Shown in pieces: positions 23,790 to 32,438 of a DNA stretch of 36,850 nt. Under the pieces are notes generated by a model. That model was not told the DNA's origin. It saw only the letters and a program-made list of their open reading frames with translations, and made no database searches. Numbering within the stretch: position 1 is the stretch's first letter; the number at the start of each line of letters is the position of its first letter. The translations under genes and the position numbers were made by a program. The stretch comes from JBBDIX01 sp040880235 (GTDB lineage: Bacteria > Actinomycetota > Nitriliruptoria > Nitriliruptorales > Nitriliruptoraceae). The DNA is taken from NCBI GenBank assembly GCA_040880235.1, contig JBBDIX010000022.1:1-36850 (forward strand), in the 5' to 3' direction.

Positions 23790-24343
23790 CCGGCGTCCTG
23801 TCCCGCGTGCACGAGACGTCGGGCCCGGAACCCGTACTCGATGCCCGACCAGACCGTGAGCACGACCGCGACGTCGAGCAGGCGCTGGGCGATCACCGGT
23901 GGCGCGCCCGGAAGCAGGTGCGCGGCGATCGCGATGATCTGCGACACCGTCTTGACCTTGCCCCAGACGCTCGCCGGCATCACCCGTCCCTGTCGCTGCA
24001 CGAGGCGGACACGAAGCACGGTGACGGCGACCTCACGCCCGACGATCACGACGACCGCCCACCACGGCAGTTCGTCGACCAGCGCGAGGCTGGCGAGCAC
24101 CCCGATGACGAGCAGCTTGTCGGCGACCGGGTCGGCGAACTGCCCCCAGGCCGTGACCCCGTCGAACCTGCGGGCGACCCACCCGTCGATCGAGTCGGTC
24201 CATGCCGCGAACACGAACACGCCCAGGGCCCACCAGCGGGCACGGGGGTCGTCCAGTGTCAGCAGCCACAGGATGACCGGGACGAGCACGACACGCAGGA
24301 AGGTGACGAGGTTCGGGATGCCGAACAGGTCACGCGCGCGCAC
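23786..24343 (-). CDS. pgsA: CDP-diacylglycerol-glycerol-3-phosphate 3-phosphatidyltransferase
   Basis: The 185-residue membrane enzyme makes phosphatidylglycerol phosphate from CDP-diacylglycerol and glycerol 3-phosphate. The CDP-alcohol phosphatidyltransferase motif D-x2-DG-x2-AR-x8-G-x3-D-x3-D is complete (Asp50, Asp53, Gly54, Ala57, Arg58, Gly67, Asp71, Asp75). The N-terminal LFGIPNLVTFLRVVLVPV and about five membrane helices fit PgsA rather than phosphatidylinositol synthase. The GTG start has GGAGG 7 nt upstream and overlaps the end of rimO by 14 bp. It overlaps cinA at its stop, so rimO-pgsA-cinA form one transcription unit. Confidence 0.92.
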   Translation of the reverse strand: MRARDLFGIPNLVTFLRVVLVPVILWLLTLDDPRARWWALGVFVFAAWTDSIDGWVARRFDGVTAWGQFADPVADKLLVIGVLASLALVDELPWWAVVVIVGREVAVTVLRVRLVQRQGRVMPASVWGKVKTVSQIIAIAAHLLPGAPPVIAQRLLDVAVVLTVWSGIEYGFRARRLVHAGQDAG

Positions 24344-25862
24344 GGGTGCCCTCCGGTCCGGCCGACCCGGCGTCGACGTGCGCGATCAGATCCACACCGA
24401 TGGCGTCGGCGACGCGCACCGTCAGGGTGCGTCCGACCGGAAGGTCGGCGGGTCCGTGCCCCGGGGTGCGCAGTTCGATCTCTCCGTCAGTGTCGGGCGC
24501 TTCACGGTAGGACCGCGCGAGGGTCGCCTCGCCTCGTTCCTGCACGATGACCTCGAGGTCCCTGCCGACGAACCGTCGGGCTCCGTCGTCGGCGACGCGT
24601 TCCTGGATCTCCGACAGGTGATTGAGTCGTTCGCGGGCGACGTCCTCGGGAACCTGGCCAGGCATGTCCATCGCTGGCGTGCCGTCCTCCGGGCTGTAGG
24701 CGAACAGTCCGACCCAGTCCAGTCGATGCTCGAGCAGGAAGTCCTCGAGGCGTCCGGCGTCGGCGTCGGTCTCGCCGGGGAACCCGACGATGAAGTTGGA
24801 GCGGAAGACCGCGTCGGGATCCAGCCCCCGGATGCGTTCGATGAGCGCACCGAACCGCTCGTGATCCCCGGACCGCGCCATGCGCTCGACGACGGGTCCG
24901 CTGACGTGCTGCAGGGACAGGTCGAAGTAGCTCGCGACCTTCGGTTCACCGGCCATCGCCTCGAGCAGCTCGTCGGTGAGTTCCGCGGGCTGGAGGTACA
25001 TCAGGCGTACACGCTCGATCGCGTCGACGTCACCGAGCGCCCGCAACAGGCGTGGCTGCAGGGACCGCCCACCGGGCAGGTCCTTGCCCCAGGACGTGGT
25101 GTTCTCACTGACCAGCACGAGTTCGCGCACCCCCGACCCGGCGAGCTGCTGCGCCTCGACGACGATCTCGTCGAGCGGCCGGGACCGGAATCGTCCCCGA
25201 AATGACGGAATCGCACAGAACGTGCAGACCCGGTCGCAGCCGGACGCGATCTTCAGGTACGCCCACGGCCGCCCGTCGTGTGCCCGCATCACGAAGCGAG
25301 GACCGGACTCCGGAACCCGGTCGAGGTCGTCCTGCGTTGCCACGGCAGGTGACTCCGCGCTCGACGCCGGGGTCGAGATCGTGGACACGACGGGCAGCGA
25401 GAGGGATGGTCGCGATCCGGGATGGGCGGGGCCGACCCCGACGACACGTGCGGGAAGGGTGCCGTCGAGCACCTGGCCGATCACCTCGCCGAGGCGTGTG
25501 TAGCCGTCGAATCCGACGACCGCATCGGCCTCGGGGATCGCCTCGGCGAGCTCGTCGGGATAGCGCTGCGCCATGCACCCGACGATGACCACCGCCCGGG
25601 CACGCGCGTCGTGTTTGAGCTGGCAGGCCTCGAGCACGGTGTCGATGGACTCCTGCTTCGCCGGCGCGATGAACGTGCACGTGTTGACGATCACGACCTC
25701 GGCGGACGCGGGGTCGTCGGTGACGTCGTGGCCCGTGCGGTGCAGCAGCCCGGCGAGCTGGTCGGAGTCGACCTCATTGCGGCCACAGCCGAGCGTGATG
25801 ATCGCGACGCTCGCGCCCTGGGCGCGAGCAGGGATCTCGGGCTCGGTCTGGATCACGGTCAC
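24330..25862 (-). CDS. rimO: Ribosomal protein uS12 methylthiotransferase RimO
   Basis: The 510-residue radical-SAM enzyme methylthiolates the conserved Asp of ribosomal protein S12. The auxiliary-cluster cysteines are Cys26 (TLGCGRNEVDS, the RimO form), Cys62 (NTCTFI) and Cys96 (VGCMAQ). The radical-SAM cysteines are Cys209, Cys213 and Cys216 (SGCDRVCTFCAIPSFRGRFRSR). A TRAM domain ends the protein. An unusual ~45-residue Ser/Pro-rich insert lies at ~143-188, between the two domains. The GTG giving VTVIQTEPEI is preferred because GGAG lies 8 nt upstream; an earlier GTG would add 14 residues. It starts the unit with pgsA and cinA, downstream of the rodZ-like gene. Confidence 0.93.
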   Translation of the reverse strand: MTVIQTEPEIPARAQGASVAIITLGCGRNEVDSDQLAGLLHRTGHDVTDDPASAEVVIVNTCTFIAPAKQESIDTVLEACQLKHDARARAVVIVGCMAQRYPDELAEAIPEADAVVGFDGYTRLGEVIGQVLDGTLPARVVGVGPAHPGSRPSLSLPVVSTISTPASSAESPAVATQDDLDRVPESGPRFVMRAHDGRPWAYLKIASGCDRVCTFCAIPSFRGRFRSRPLDEIVVEAQQLAGSGVRELVLVSENTTSWGKDLPGGRSLQPRLLRALGDVDAIERVRLMYLQPAELTDELLEAMAGEPKVASYFDLSLQHVSGPVVERMARSGDHERFGALIERIRGLDPDAVFRSNFIVGFPGETDADAGRLEDFLLEHRLDWVGLFAYSPEDGTPAMDMPGQVPEDVARERLNHLSEIQERVADDGARRFVGRDLEVIVQERGEATLARSYREAPDTDGEIELRTPGHGPADLPVGRTLTVRVADAIGVDLIAHVDAGSAGPEGTRARA

Positions 25863-25899
25863 GAGATGGCTCCGTCGATGTGCAGTCGTGGTCAGGTCG

Positions 25900-25916
25900 G
25901 GCACCCGTCGGGTGCC
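25900..25916 (-). terminator. Short hairpin between the rodZ-like gene and rimO
   Basis: GGCACCC-GTC-GGGTGCC is a perfect 7-bp stem with a 3-nt loop, between the stop of the rodZ-like gene and the rimO start. It could terminate or attenuate transcription entering rimO. Confidence 0.4.
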
Positions 25917-25934
25917 GTCGGGTGAGGTGCGTCG

Positions 25935-26702
25935 TCAGGCGACGGGGTCGGGGTCGTCGACGTCGTACGTCACCTCGACGACCTCACCCCGGGCGCCGGG
26001 TGCTCCGAGGTCCGTGCCGTTGCGTTGGATGCGTACACCCCCGGCATTGCCCACCCGCAGGGCGATCTGGTCGTCGGCCTGGTACTGGAGCGTCTCTCCG
26101 GCAGCGGCGATGCCCTCGAACACCACGGCCCCGTCGACGGTGGCACGCAGCCACGACGCCTCCTCGAGTGCGACGAGGATCTCCAGCCCGTCGAACTCCG
26201 GTTCCGGGTCGGGCTCCGGGGCCGGAGGTGGTGCGGTGTCCGGTCCCTCGTCGACCGGTGGGGCGGGCGCAGGGGGTGCCCCCTGTGGTTCGTCCGGTGA
26301 CGCAGTGTCGGGCGAGAAGCGGGTGCTGATCATCCCCAGGAAGCCCAGACCCGCCACCACGAGCGCTCCGATGAACAGCCACGTCAGCCATGCCGGTGGC
26401 GTCGACCGACGCGGACCGCGGGGCATCGAACCGGTGACGAGCGTGGACGCCGGGAGTTCGTTGGGGGCCGACACGCGCGTGCGGAAGATGTCGAGCAGTT
26501 CCTCGTGGTCCAGGCCAAGTTCGATCGCGTAGCTGCGCAGGAAGCCCTTCGCGTACACCTCCCCGGTGAACACGTCGAAGCGCTCGTCCTCGAGCGCACG
26601 CAGCTGCTCGGCACGTGACCGGATGACCCGGGCCACGTCCTCGACGGTGCGACCCTGGGCCTCACGCGCCTCGCGCAGCGCGTCACCGATTCCTGTGCTC
26701 AC
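25935..26702 (-). CDS. RodZ-like membrane protein (helix-turn-helix plus C-terminal DUF4115-type domain)
   Basis: The 255-residue protein begins with an XRE-type helix-turn-helix (GDALREAREAQGRTVEDVARVIRSRAEQLRALEDERFDVFTGEVYAKGFLRSYA), the RodZ N-terminal signature. A single membrane helix follows at ~103-126 (PAWLTWLFIGALVVAGLGFLGMI). Then comes a Pro/Glu/Asp-rich spacer (~130-170) and a β-rich external domain (LEILVALEEASWLRATVDG, GETLQYQADDQIALRVGNAGGVRIQRNG). RodZ links MreB to the cell-wall machinery in rods. The actinobacterial versions next to ftsK and rimO/pgsA are less studied, so the role in cell shape or division is inferred. The GTG has AGGGACGAC just before it. Confidence 0.85.
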   Translation of the reverse strand: MSTGIGDALREAREAQGRTVEDVARVIRSRAEQLRALEDERFDVFTGEVYAKGFLRSYAIELGLDHEELLDIFRTRVSAPNELPASTLVTGSMPRGPRRSTPPAWLTWLFIGALVVAGLGFLGMISTRFSPDTASPDEPQGAPPAPAPPVDEGPDTAPPPAPEPDPEPEFDGLEILVALEEASWLRATVDGAVVFEGIAAAGETLQYQADDQIALRVGNAGGVRIQRNGTDLGAPGARGEVVEVTYDVDDPDPVA

Positions 26703-26868
26703 GTCGTCCCTGGTGGGCCTCGACCATCCCGCCGCCCGACCACGACGCGGCGACGAGAACCTCCACGGAGACTAGGACCCCGTGGCGGTCGGCGCACAGC
26801 CGCACACGTCCGGCCCACGGGTGGTCCGATCGTCGGTCCGCACGACGCATCGGCTAGCATCCGCGCCC

Positions 26869-27135
26869 ATGAAGACCCTACGCGTGAACATCCGACGACT
26901 GACCGCCACCCTCGGGGTGTCCGTGGTCAGCCTGGCACTCCTCGCGCCGGCCGCGTTCGCCGCGGCGGCGGGCGACGGCGACCATCGCGTCGCGATCGCG
27001 GACACGCCACGTGACCGGCTCGGGCTGCTGCTGCTCGGTGCCCTGGTGCTGGGTGGTGGCTATGCCTTCGTCAACGCGCGGCGCCAGCTGAAGGGCGAGC
27101 GTTCACAGGCCACCGGCGAGTTCCGCTGGCGCTGA
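26869..27135 (+). CDS. Small secreted or membrane protein, function unknown; probable leaderless transcript
   Basis: The 88-residue protein has an N-terminal signal-like segment (basic KTLRVNIRRLTATLG, then VSVVSLALLAPAAFAAAAG with an AFA-type cleavage site), a short polar stretch, and one membrane helix (LGLLLLGALVLGGGYAFVNA) followed by a basic tail. No family is recognised. TAGCAT at 26855-26860 lies 8 nt before the ATG and there is no Shine-Dalgarno, so transcription probably begins at or beside the start codon. It is divergent from the rodZ-like gene and converges on ftsK. Confidence 0.7.
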   Translation: MKTLRVNIRRLTATLGVSVVSLALLAPAAFAAAAGDGDHRVAIADTPRDRLGLLLLGALVLGGGYAFVNARRQLKGERSQATGEFRWR

Positions 27136-27144
27136 GCCCGCGAA

Positions 27145-27174
27145 CGAGCGGCTCGATCTAGAGCGCTCCGCTCG
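27145..27174. terminator. Bidirectional terminator between the small membrane gene and ftsK
   Basis: CGAGCGG (27145-27151) pairs with CCGCTCG (27168-27174), and a nested GCTC/GAGC pairing lies inside. The structure covers the ftsK stop codon and follows the small gene's stop by about 10 nt. Confidence 0.5.
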
Positions 27175-29626
27175 CGGTCGCATCCTCGAGCTGCTGGGCG
27201 TCCCAGTGCACCTCACGTGCCTTGGATCCCTCGTTGGGCCCGACGACGCCGAGCACCTCGAGCTCGTCCATCAGACGTCCGGCTCGCGCGAAGCCGATCC
27301 GGAGCTTGCGCTGCAGCATCGAGGTCGACCCGAGCCCGCTGGTGACGACCTGATCGGCAGCACGTCGCAGCAGGGCCTCGTCGGACGTGTCGTCGCCGGA
27401 TCGCTGCGCGTCGGCGCGCTGCGCATCCTCGCCCGTACGGAGCACGGACTCGTCGAACTCGGCCCGGCGCTGGGCACGGCAGTACGACACGATGTTGGCG
27501 ACCTCGGTCTCCGTGATCCAGCACCCCTGGAGGCGTGACGGCTTGCCCTGACTCGCCGGCAGGAACAGCATGTCGCCCTTGCCCACGAGCTTCTCCGCGC
27601 CGTTGGCGTCCAGGATCGTGCGCGAGTCCGTCTGCGATGCGACGGCGAGCGCGAGCCGCGACGGGATGTTTGCCTTGATCAGGCCTGTGATGACGTCGAC
27701 CGATGGGCGCTGGGTGGCGATGATCATGTGGATGCCGACGGCACGCGCCATCTGGGCGATCCGACAGATCGCGTCCTCGACGTCACGCGGCGCGACGAGC
27801 ATGAGGTCGGCGAGTTCATCGATCACGAGCAGGACATAGGGCAGTTCGGTCGGCTCGATCTCCGTGCCGTCCGGTCCGGGTCGGGACTCGAGGCGTCCCT
27901 CGCGCACCGCCTCGTTGTAGCCGTCGAGGTTGCGGAAACCGGCGAGCGCGAGCAGTTCGTAGCGCTGCTCCATCTCCTTGACGCACCACTGGACCGCGTC
28001 CGCAGCACGCCGAGGATCGGTGACCACGGGCGACAGCAGGTGCGGGGCCCCCTCGTAGGCGTTGAGTTCGACGCGCTTGGGATCGATGAGGATCATGCGC
28101 ACCTGGTCGGGCCGGGCGCGCATGATCACCGACGAGATCATCCCGTTGAGCGTCACGGACTTGCCCGACCCCGTGGCCCCCGACACGAGCAGGTGGGGCA
28201 TGGTCGTCAGGTTGACCAGCGACGGGCGCCCCGCGATGTCCACGCCCAGCGCCACCGTCAGCGGGTGGGGGTCGGCGAGCGCGTCGTCGCTGCGCAGGAT
28301 GTCGCCGAGCGTGATCAGATCCCGCTTGCGGTTGGGAACCTCCACGCCGATGGCCGACTTGCCCGGGATGGGGGCCACGATCCGCACGTCGGGCGCCGCG
28401 AGCGCGTAGGCGATGTCATCGCCCATGTTGGCGACCTTCTTCACCTGCACGCCGGGGCCCAGTTCGATCTCGAAGCGTGTGACGGTCGGGCCCCGTGACC
28501 AACGCGCGACCGTCGCGTCGACGCCGAACTGCTGGAACGTGGCCTGCAGTGCGTCGACCTGCGCCCGGATCGTGCGATCGGACTCGTTGCCGGTCGCGCG
28601 ACCCCGGGCGAGCAGGTCGAGTGACGGCAGTTCGTAGTCGGCCCACGACCGCACCGGCGAGACGCGTGCCGCGCGTCGCGGGCGATCGTCCACCGCAGGC
28701 TCGGGCATGACGGCGCCACCGGCGAACTCCTCGGCGGGTTCCTCCAGCTCGACCGTCGGTTCCGCGGCGGGTTCGTCGTCGACGGCGGCGAGGATCGCCC
28801 GCGACGACGCCGCGTCAGGTGCGGGACCCGCTGGCTCGACGAGCTGGGTCGGTCGGAGCGCCTGCGGGTCCTCGGTGGGTGCACCAGACGCATCCGCGGG
28901 ACGCTCGGTCAGCACACGACGGAACGCACCGAAGACGTCCGCGAAGGTGAACCCGGTCGCGAACACGGCGCCGAGCGCGAGCAGGGCGACCACCACGGCG
29001 ATCGCACCCCACAGGGACAGCGCCCACACGAGCGGGCTGCCGACCGCCCAGCCGACGAGTCCGCCCGCACGCCACAGGCCGGTCAGACCATCGGACGGAT
29101 GGGGCTGGTCGACACCCAGGTGCAGCGCGACCAGCACGCCCAGCAGCAGCAGGGTCGCGCCGGCGACGACCCGGCCGACGGACTCCGAGGGTCGGCCGAT
29201 GGCGAGCGCGAGCCCGAGCCACACCAACAGCGGCGGGACCGCGTTGCCGACGAGGCCGAGCAGGCCCAGCGAGGCAGCGTTGAGCACCTCCCCGACGGGA
29301 CCCGCCGCGTCCGCATAGATCCCGAGCCCACACAGGACCCCGAGCAGGACCAGCAGGATTCCCACGACGTCCTGGCGCTGGGTCCCGAACACCTGGGTGA
29401 CACGGCTGGTGGCTCGTGTCGGAGCCGGGCCAACAGCGCGACGGGTGTTCGACGTGCGAGACGCGGCGGTGGACCTCGTCGAGGCCTTCGTGCCGTTCGA
29501 CCGGGACGCGGTCTTCGTCGTTCGGGTGGCCGCGCGCGAGCCGTTGGAACGCGACGACGGGGCGCCACGCCGCTGACCCGACGATCCGGACCGGCTGGAG
29601 GTGGTCGAGGGGGAACGGGATGCCAC
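27158..29626 (-). CDS. ftsK: DNA translocase FtsK/SpoIIIE
   Basis: The 822-residue septal motor pumps DNA across the closing division septum. Order of parts: a Ser/Arg/Thr-rich, strongly basic N-terminus (~1-70), then four or five membrane helices (~75-240, e.g. VVGILLVLLGVLCGLGIYA), then an acidic Pro/Ala linker (~245-340). The motor follows with Walker A ATGSGKSVTLNG (~485) and Walker B LLVIDELADLM. The C-terminal winged-helix γ domain (LLRRAADQVVTSGLGSTSMLQRKLRIGFARAGRLMDELE) recognises polar guide sequences. The GTG start is chosen because GAGGAG lies 8 nt upstream. It is read alone between rnj and the rodZ-like gene, in the position usual for actinobacteria. Confidence 0.95.
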   Translation of the reverse strand: MASRSPSTTSSRSGSSGQRRGAPSSRSNGSRAATRTTKTASRSNGTKASTRSTAASRTSNTRRAVGPAPTRATSRVTQVFGTQRQDVVGILLVLLGVLCGLGIYADAAGPVGEVLNAASLGLLGLVGNAVPPLLVWLGLALAIGRPSESVGRVVAGATLLLLGVLVALHLGVDQPHPSDGLTGLWRAGGLVGWAVGSPLVWALSLWGAIAVVVALLALGAVFATGFTFADVFGAFRRVLTERPADASGAPTEDPQALRPTQLVEPAGPAPDAASSRAILAAVDDEPAAEPTVELEEPAEEFAGGAVMPEPAVDDRPRRAARVSPVRSWADYELPSLDLLARGRATGNESDRTIRAQVDALQATFQQFGVDATVARWSRGPTVTRFEIELGPGVQVKKVANMGDDIAYALAAPDVRIVAPIPGKSAIGVEVPNRKRDLITLGDILRSDDALADPHPLTVALGVDIAGRPSLVNLTTMPHLLVSGATGSGKSVTLNGMISSVIMRARPDQVRMILIDPKRVELNAYEGAPHLLSPVVTDPRRAADAVQWCVKEMEQRYELLALAGFRNLDGYNEAVREGRLESRPGPDGTEIEPTELPYVLLVIDELADLMLVAPRDVEDAICRIAQMARAVGIHMIIATQRPSVDVITGLIKANIPSRLALAVASQTDSRTILDANGAEKLVGKGDMLFLPASQGKPSRLQGCWITETEVANIVSYCRAQRRAEFDESVLRTGEDAQRADAQRSGDDTSDEALLRRAADQVVTSGLGSTSMLQRKLRIGFARAGRLMDELEVLGVVGPNEGSKAREVHWDAQQLEDATASGAL

Positions 29627-29684
29627 GTGGCGAACTCCTCGCGGACGACACCACAGCGTAACCGGTCCACACACGGATGGAACT

Positions 29685-29742
29685 ACCGCCGTGCGATTCC
29701 GGCCTGACCGATCCTCGAAGCGCTCGACGAACCGACGGCGGT
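29685..29742 (-). terminator. Inverted repeat after rnj
   Basis: ACCGCCGT (29685-29692) and ACGGCGGT (29735-29742) form a perfect 8-bp inverted repeat ending 2 nt past the rnj stop on the reverse strand. The 42-nt loop is long, so this is a weak candidate. Confidence 0.3.
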
Positions 29743-29744
29743 CC

Positions 29745-31427
29745 TCAGACGTCCTGCACGATCGGCAGGATGAATGGGCGGCGTCCGGTCTCCTCACGCC
29801 AGAAGCGTCCCAGTGCCTGCACGACATGGCGCTGGATCGCGGCGGTGTCCTCGAACTTCGACGACGACACGCCCTCGAGTTCCTTGTCGACGGCCCGACG
29901 CGCGGCCTCGAGCATCTCGTCGGCCGACTCGTGGAACACGACACCCTTCTGGGTGACGACCGTCTCCGCTGCCCGCCGACGTTCGTGCGTGGAGATCGTC
30001 ACGATGCCGATGCAGATGCCGTCCTCACCGATCCGGCGGCGATCCCGCAGCAGGGCCGGTCCGACGTCGTCGAGCAGTCCGTCGATGTACACGTGGCTGG
30101 TGGGGACCGCTTCACCGCGGGTGACGTGTCCACCCTCGAGCAGCACGGTGTCGCCGTCCTCGCAGATCAGCACGTGGTCGTCGAGGCATCCCGTCATCTT
30201 CGCGATCTCACGGTGGGCCCGCATGTGCCGGTGCTCACCGTGAACCGGCACGATGTACTCGGCCTCCACGATGTTGTGGAACAGCACGAGGTCCTCACGA
30301 CTGGCGTGACCCGAGACGTGGACAGGGGCGGTGCCCCGGTGCACGACGGTGCAGCCGCGTCGCGACAGGTTGTTGATGGAACGGAACACCGCGTGCTCGT
30401 TGCCCGGGATCAGACTCGAGGCGAGGATCACCAGGTCGCCCTCGCCCACCTGCAGGTGCCGGTGCTCCCCTTCCCCCATGAGGCTGAGCGCGGAGAACGG
30501 CTCACCCTGCGAGCCGGTGCACACGACGATCAGGGAGCGCCGGTCGTGCCGGTCCACGTCGGCCAGTTCGACGACCAGGTCGGGATCGATCTTCAGGTAG
30601 CCGAGTTCGATGGCGATCGCCATGTTGCGGACCATGGAGCGACCGACGAACACCGGACGGCGACCGACGGCGACGGCGGCGTCGAGCACCTGCTGGATGC
30701 GGTGGACGTGAGACGCGAACGACGCGACGATCACGAGCCCCTCCGCGTCGTTGACGTGCTCGCGGATGCTGACGCCGACCGTGCGCTCGGGCGCGACGTG
30801 GCCCGGCGTGTCCGCCCCGGTGGAGTCGGCCAGCAGCAGGTCGATGCCCTCGTCACCGAGCCGCGCGAAGTGTGCGAGGTCCGTCGGCCGACCGTCGATG
30901 GGGCTCTGGTCGAGCTTGAAGTCGCCCGTGTGCACGATCATGCCCTGCGGGGTGCGAAGCGCGTAGGCGACACCGTCCGGGATGGAGTGGCTCACCTGGA
31001 TGGCCTCGACGGACACGTCCTCGAGCTCGATGACGTCGCCGGGCTCCACCTCGACGTACTCGACGGCGGGCAGGTCGTCCCACTCCTCGAGCACGGCCTC
31101 GCAGAACGCGATCGTCAGCCGGGTCCCGTGGACGGTGAGCGGCCGATCCAGGTCACGCAGCAGGTACGGCAGCGCGCCGATGTGGTCGAGGTGCCCGTGG
31201 GTGAGGAACACCGCCGCCACGTCGTCGGCACGGTCTCGCAACCACGACCAGTCGGGCAGGATCAGATCCACACCGAGGTGTTCGGCATCAGGGAACAGGA
31301 CCCCCACGTCGATGACGAGGATCCGGCCGTTGACCTCGACCGTCGCCATGTTGCGACCGATCTCACCGAGACCTCCGAGGAAGGTGACGGTAACGGGTGC
31401 CGCGTCGCGGCGACTGCGAGCTGTCAT
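29745..31427 (-). CDS. rnj: Ribonuclease J
   Basis: The 560-residue metallo-β-lactamase/β-CASP nuclease degrades and matures RNA by 5'-3' exonuclease and endonuclease action. Zinc-site motifs are visible: His77-x-His79-x-Asp81-His82 (THGHLDHIGALPY), SHSIPDGVAYAL, and HTGDFKLDQSP. The β-CASP part shows VIVASFASHVHRIQQVLDAA, CTGSQGEPFSALSLM, and VHVSGHASREDLVLFHNIV. A C-terminal RNase J domain completes the full family length. The ATG overlaps the dapA stop as ATGA, so the pair is translationally coupled, as in M. tuberculosis. Confidence 0.96.
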   Translation of the reverse strand: MTARSRRDAAPVTVTFLGGLGEIGRNMATVEVNGRILVIDVGVLFPDAEHLGVDLILPDWSWLRDRADDVAAVFLTHGHLDHIGALPYLLRDLDRPLTVHGTRLTIAFCEAVLEEWDDLPAVEYVEVEPGDVIELEDVSVEAIQVSHSIPDGVAYALRTPQGMIVHTGDFKLDQSPIDGRPTDLAHFARLGDEGIDLLLADSTGADTPGHVAPERTVGVSIREHVNDAEGLVIVASFASHVHRIQQVLDAAVAVGRRPVFVGRSMVRNMAIAIELGYLKIDPDLVVELADVDRHDRRSLIVVCTGSQGEPFSALSLMGEGEHRHLQVGEGDLVILASSLIPGNEHAVFRSINNLSRRGCTVVHRGTAPVHVSGHASREDLVLFHNIVEAEYIVPVHGEHRHMRAHREIAKMTGCLDDHVLICEDGDTVLLEGGHVTRGEAVPTSHVYIDGLLDDVGPALLRDRRRIGEDGICIGIVTISTHERRRAAETVVTQKGVVFHESADEMLEAARRAVDKELEGVSSSKFEDTAAIQRHVVQALGRFWREETGRRPFILPIVQDV

Positions 31428-32338
31428 CTGAGGCTGACCAGTCGTTGGTGGGCGGCGATCGCCGCCTCGATGGTTGGGGTGTCTGCAGCGGTGAGCGGGA
31501 GTCGCACCGGGCCGGCGGGCAGGCCGAGCGCGGCGAGCACACCCTTGAGGGGCGCAGGCGAGGGCTGGGCGAACAGCGCCCGGTGCAGGGGAAGGCAACG
31601 CAGGTGCAGTTCGCGAGCCCGCGACGGGTTGGTCGGGAACACGTCGACCATCTCGGCGATCTCCGGGCCCGCCAGGTGCGCGCTGACGGAGATGACCCCG
31701 CTGGCGCCGACGGCGAGCTCCGCAAGGTTGGCCTCGTCGGATCCGCACCACACGCCGAATCCTCCGGGCGCATCGGCGGTCGCCGCGAGCACGTCGGCGA
31801 CCTTGCCGAGGTTGGCCGTGGCGTCCTTGACCCCGACGATGTTCTCCACCTCGGACAGGGTCACCAGCGTCGAGACCTCGATCTCTCGGCCGGTCCGGAA
31901 CGGGATGTCGTACAGCACGACAGGCAGCGAGGTCGCGGCGGCCGCCGCGGTGAAGTGCGCGACCAGGCCGCTCTGGTCCGGGCGGTTGTAGTACGGCGTG
32001 ACCACGAGCACCGCATCGGCTCCGAGCCCCTCGGCACGTGCCGTCGCGTCCACCGTGGTGGCGGTGCTGTTGGTGCCCGTGCCGACCATGACGTTGGCGT
32101 CGCCGCCGACGGCCGTGCGCACGGCACCGACGAGGCCGATCACCTCGTCGAAGTGCAGCGTCGGGGACTCACCCGTGGTCCCGTTGACCAGCACGGTGTC
32201 GGTTCCGGAGTCGACCAGGTGCCGCGCCAGCCGGCTCGCGCCGTCGCGGTCCAGCGCTGCGTCGGCATCGAACGGCGTGACCATCGCGGTGACGACCCGG
32301 CCGATGCCGCGGGGAAGGTCGGTCCACTCGGAGGACAT
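31424..32338 (-). CDS. dapA: 4-hydroxy-tetrahydrodipicolinate synthase
   Basis: The 304-residue aldolase-fold enzyme condenses pyruvate with aspartate semialdehyde in the lysine/diaminopimelate pathway. The Schiff-base Lys171 lies in GVKDATANL. The catalytic partners Tyr143 (YDIPFRTG) and Thr54 (NGTTGES) are present, and GTGTNST and VTPYYNRP are typical. DapF of the same pathway is encoded about 18 kb to the left. The ATG lacks a strong Shine-Dalgarno. It is the first gene of a dapA-rnj pair and is divergent from a membrane protein gene across 100 bp. Confidence 0.96.
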   Translation of the reverse strand: MSSEWTDLPRGIGRVVTAMVTPFDADAALDRDGASRLARHLVDSGTDTVLVNGTTGESPTLHFDEVIGLVGAVRTAVGGDANVMVGTGTNSTATTVDATARAEGLGADAVLVVTPYYNRPDQSGLVAHFTAAAAATSLPVVLYDIPFRTGREIEVSTLVTLSEVENIVGVKDATANLGKVADVLAATADAPGGFGVWCGSDEANLAELAVGASGVISVSAHLAGPEIAEMVDVFPTNPSRARELHLRCLPLHRALFAQPSPAPLKGVLAALGLPAGPVRLPLTAADTPTIEAAIAAHQRLVSLR

Positions 32339-32438
32339 GGGTACTCGCCTGATCGATCTGCGTGGGGGACGGAGGGGCCGTGCGGTTGGGTCCTATCCTA
32401 GTGGCGGTCGCCTCGTCTGCCGCCCGAGGGAGTTGTCC

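Noticed and set aside
25870..25925. Short tandem GGTGCCGTCGGGTG-like repeats near the rimO start
   Set aside because: Only about two imperfect units, explained by the GGCACCC hairpin; not a repeat array.
29601..31991. 796-residue forward-strand reading frame opposite rnj
   Set aside because: Shadow of RNase J and DapA; no recognisable domain.
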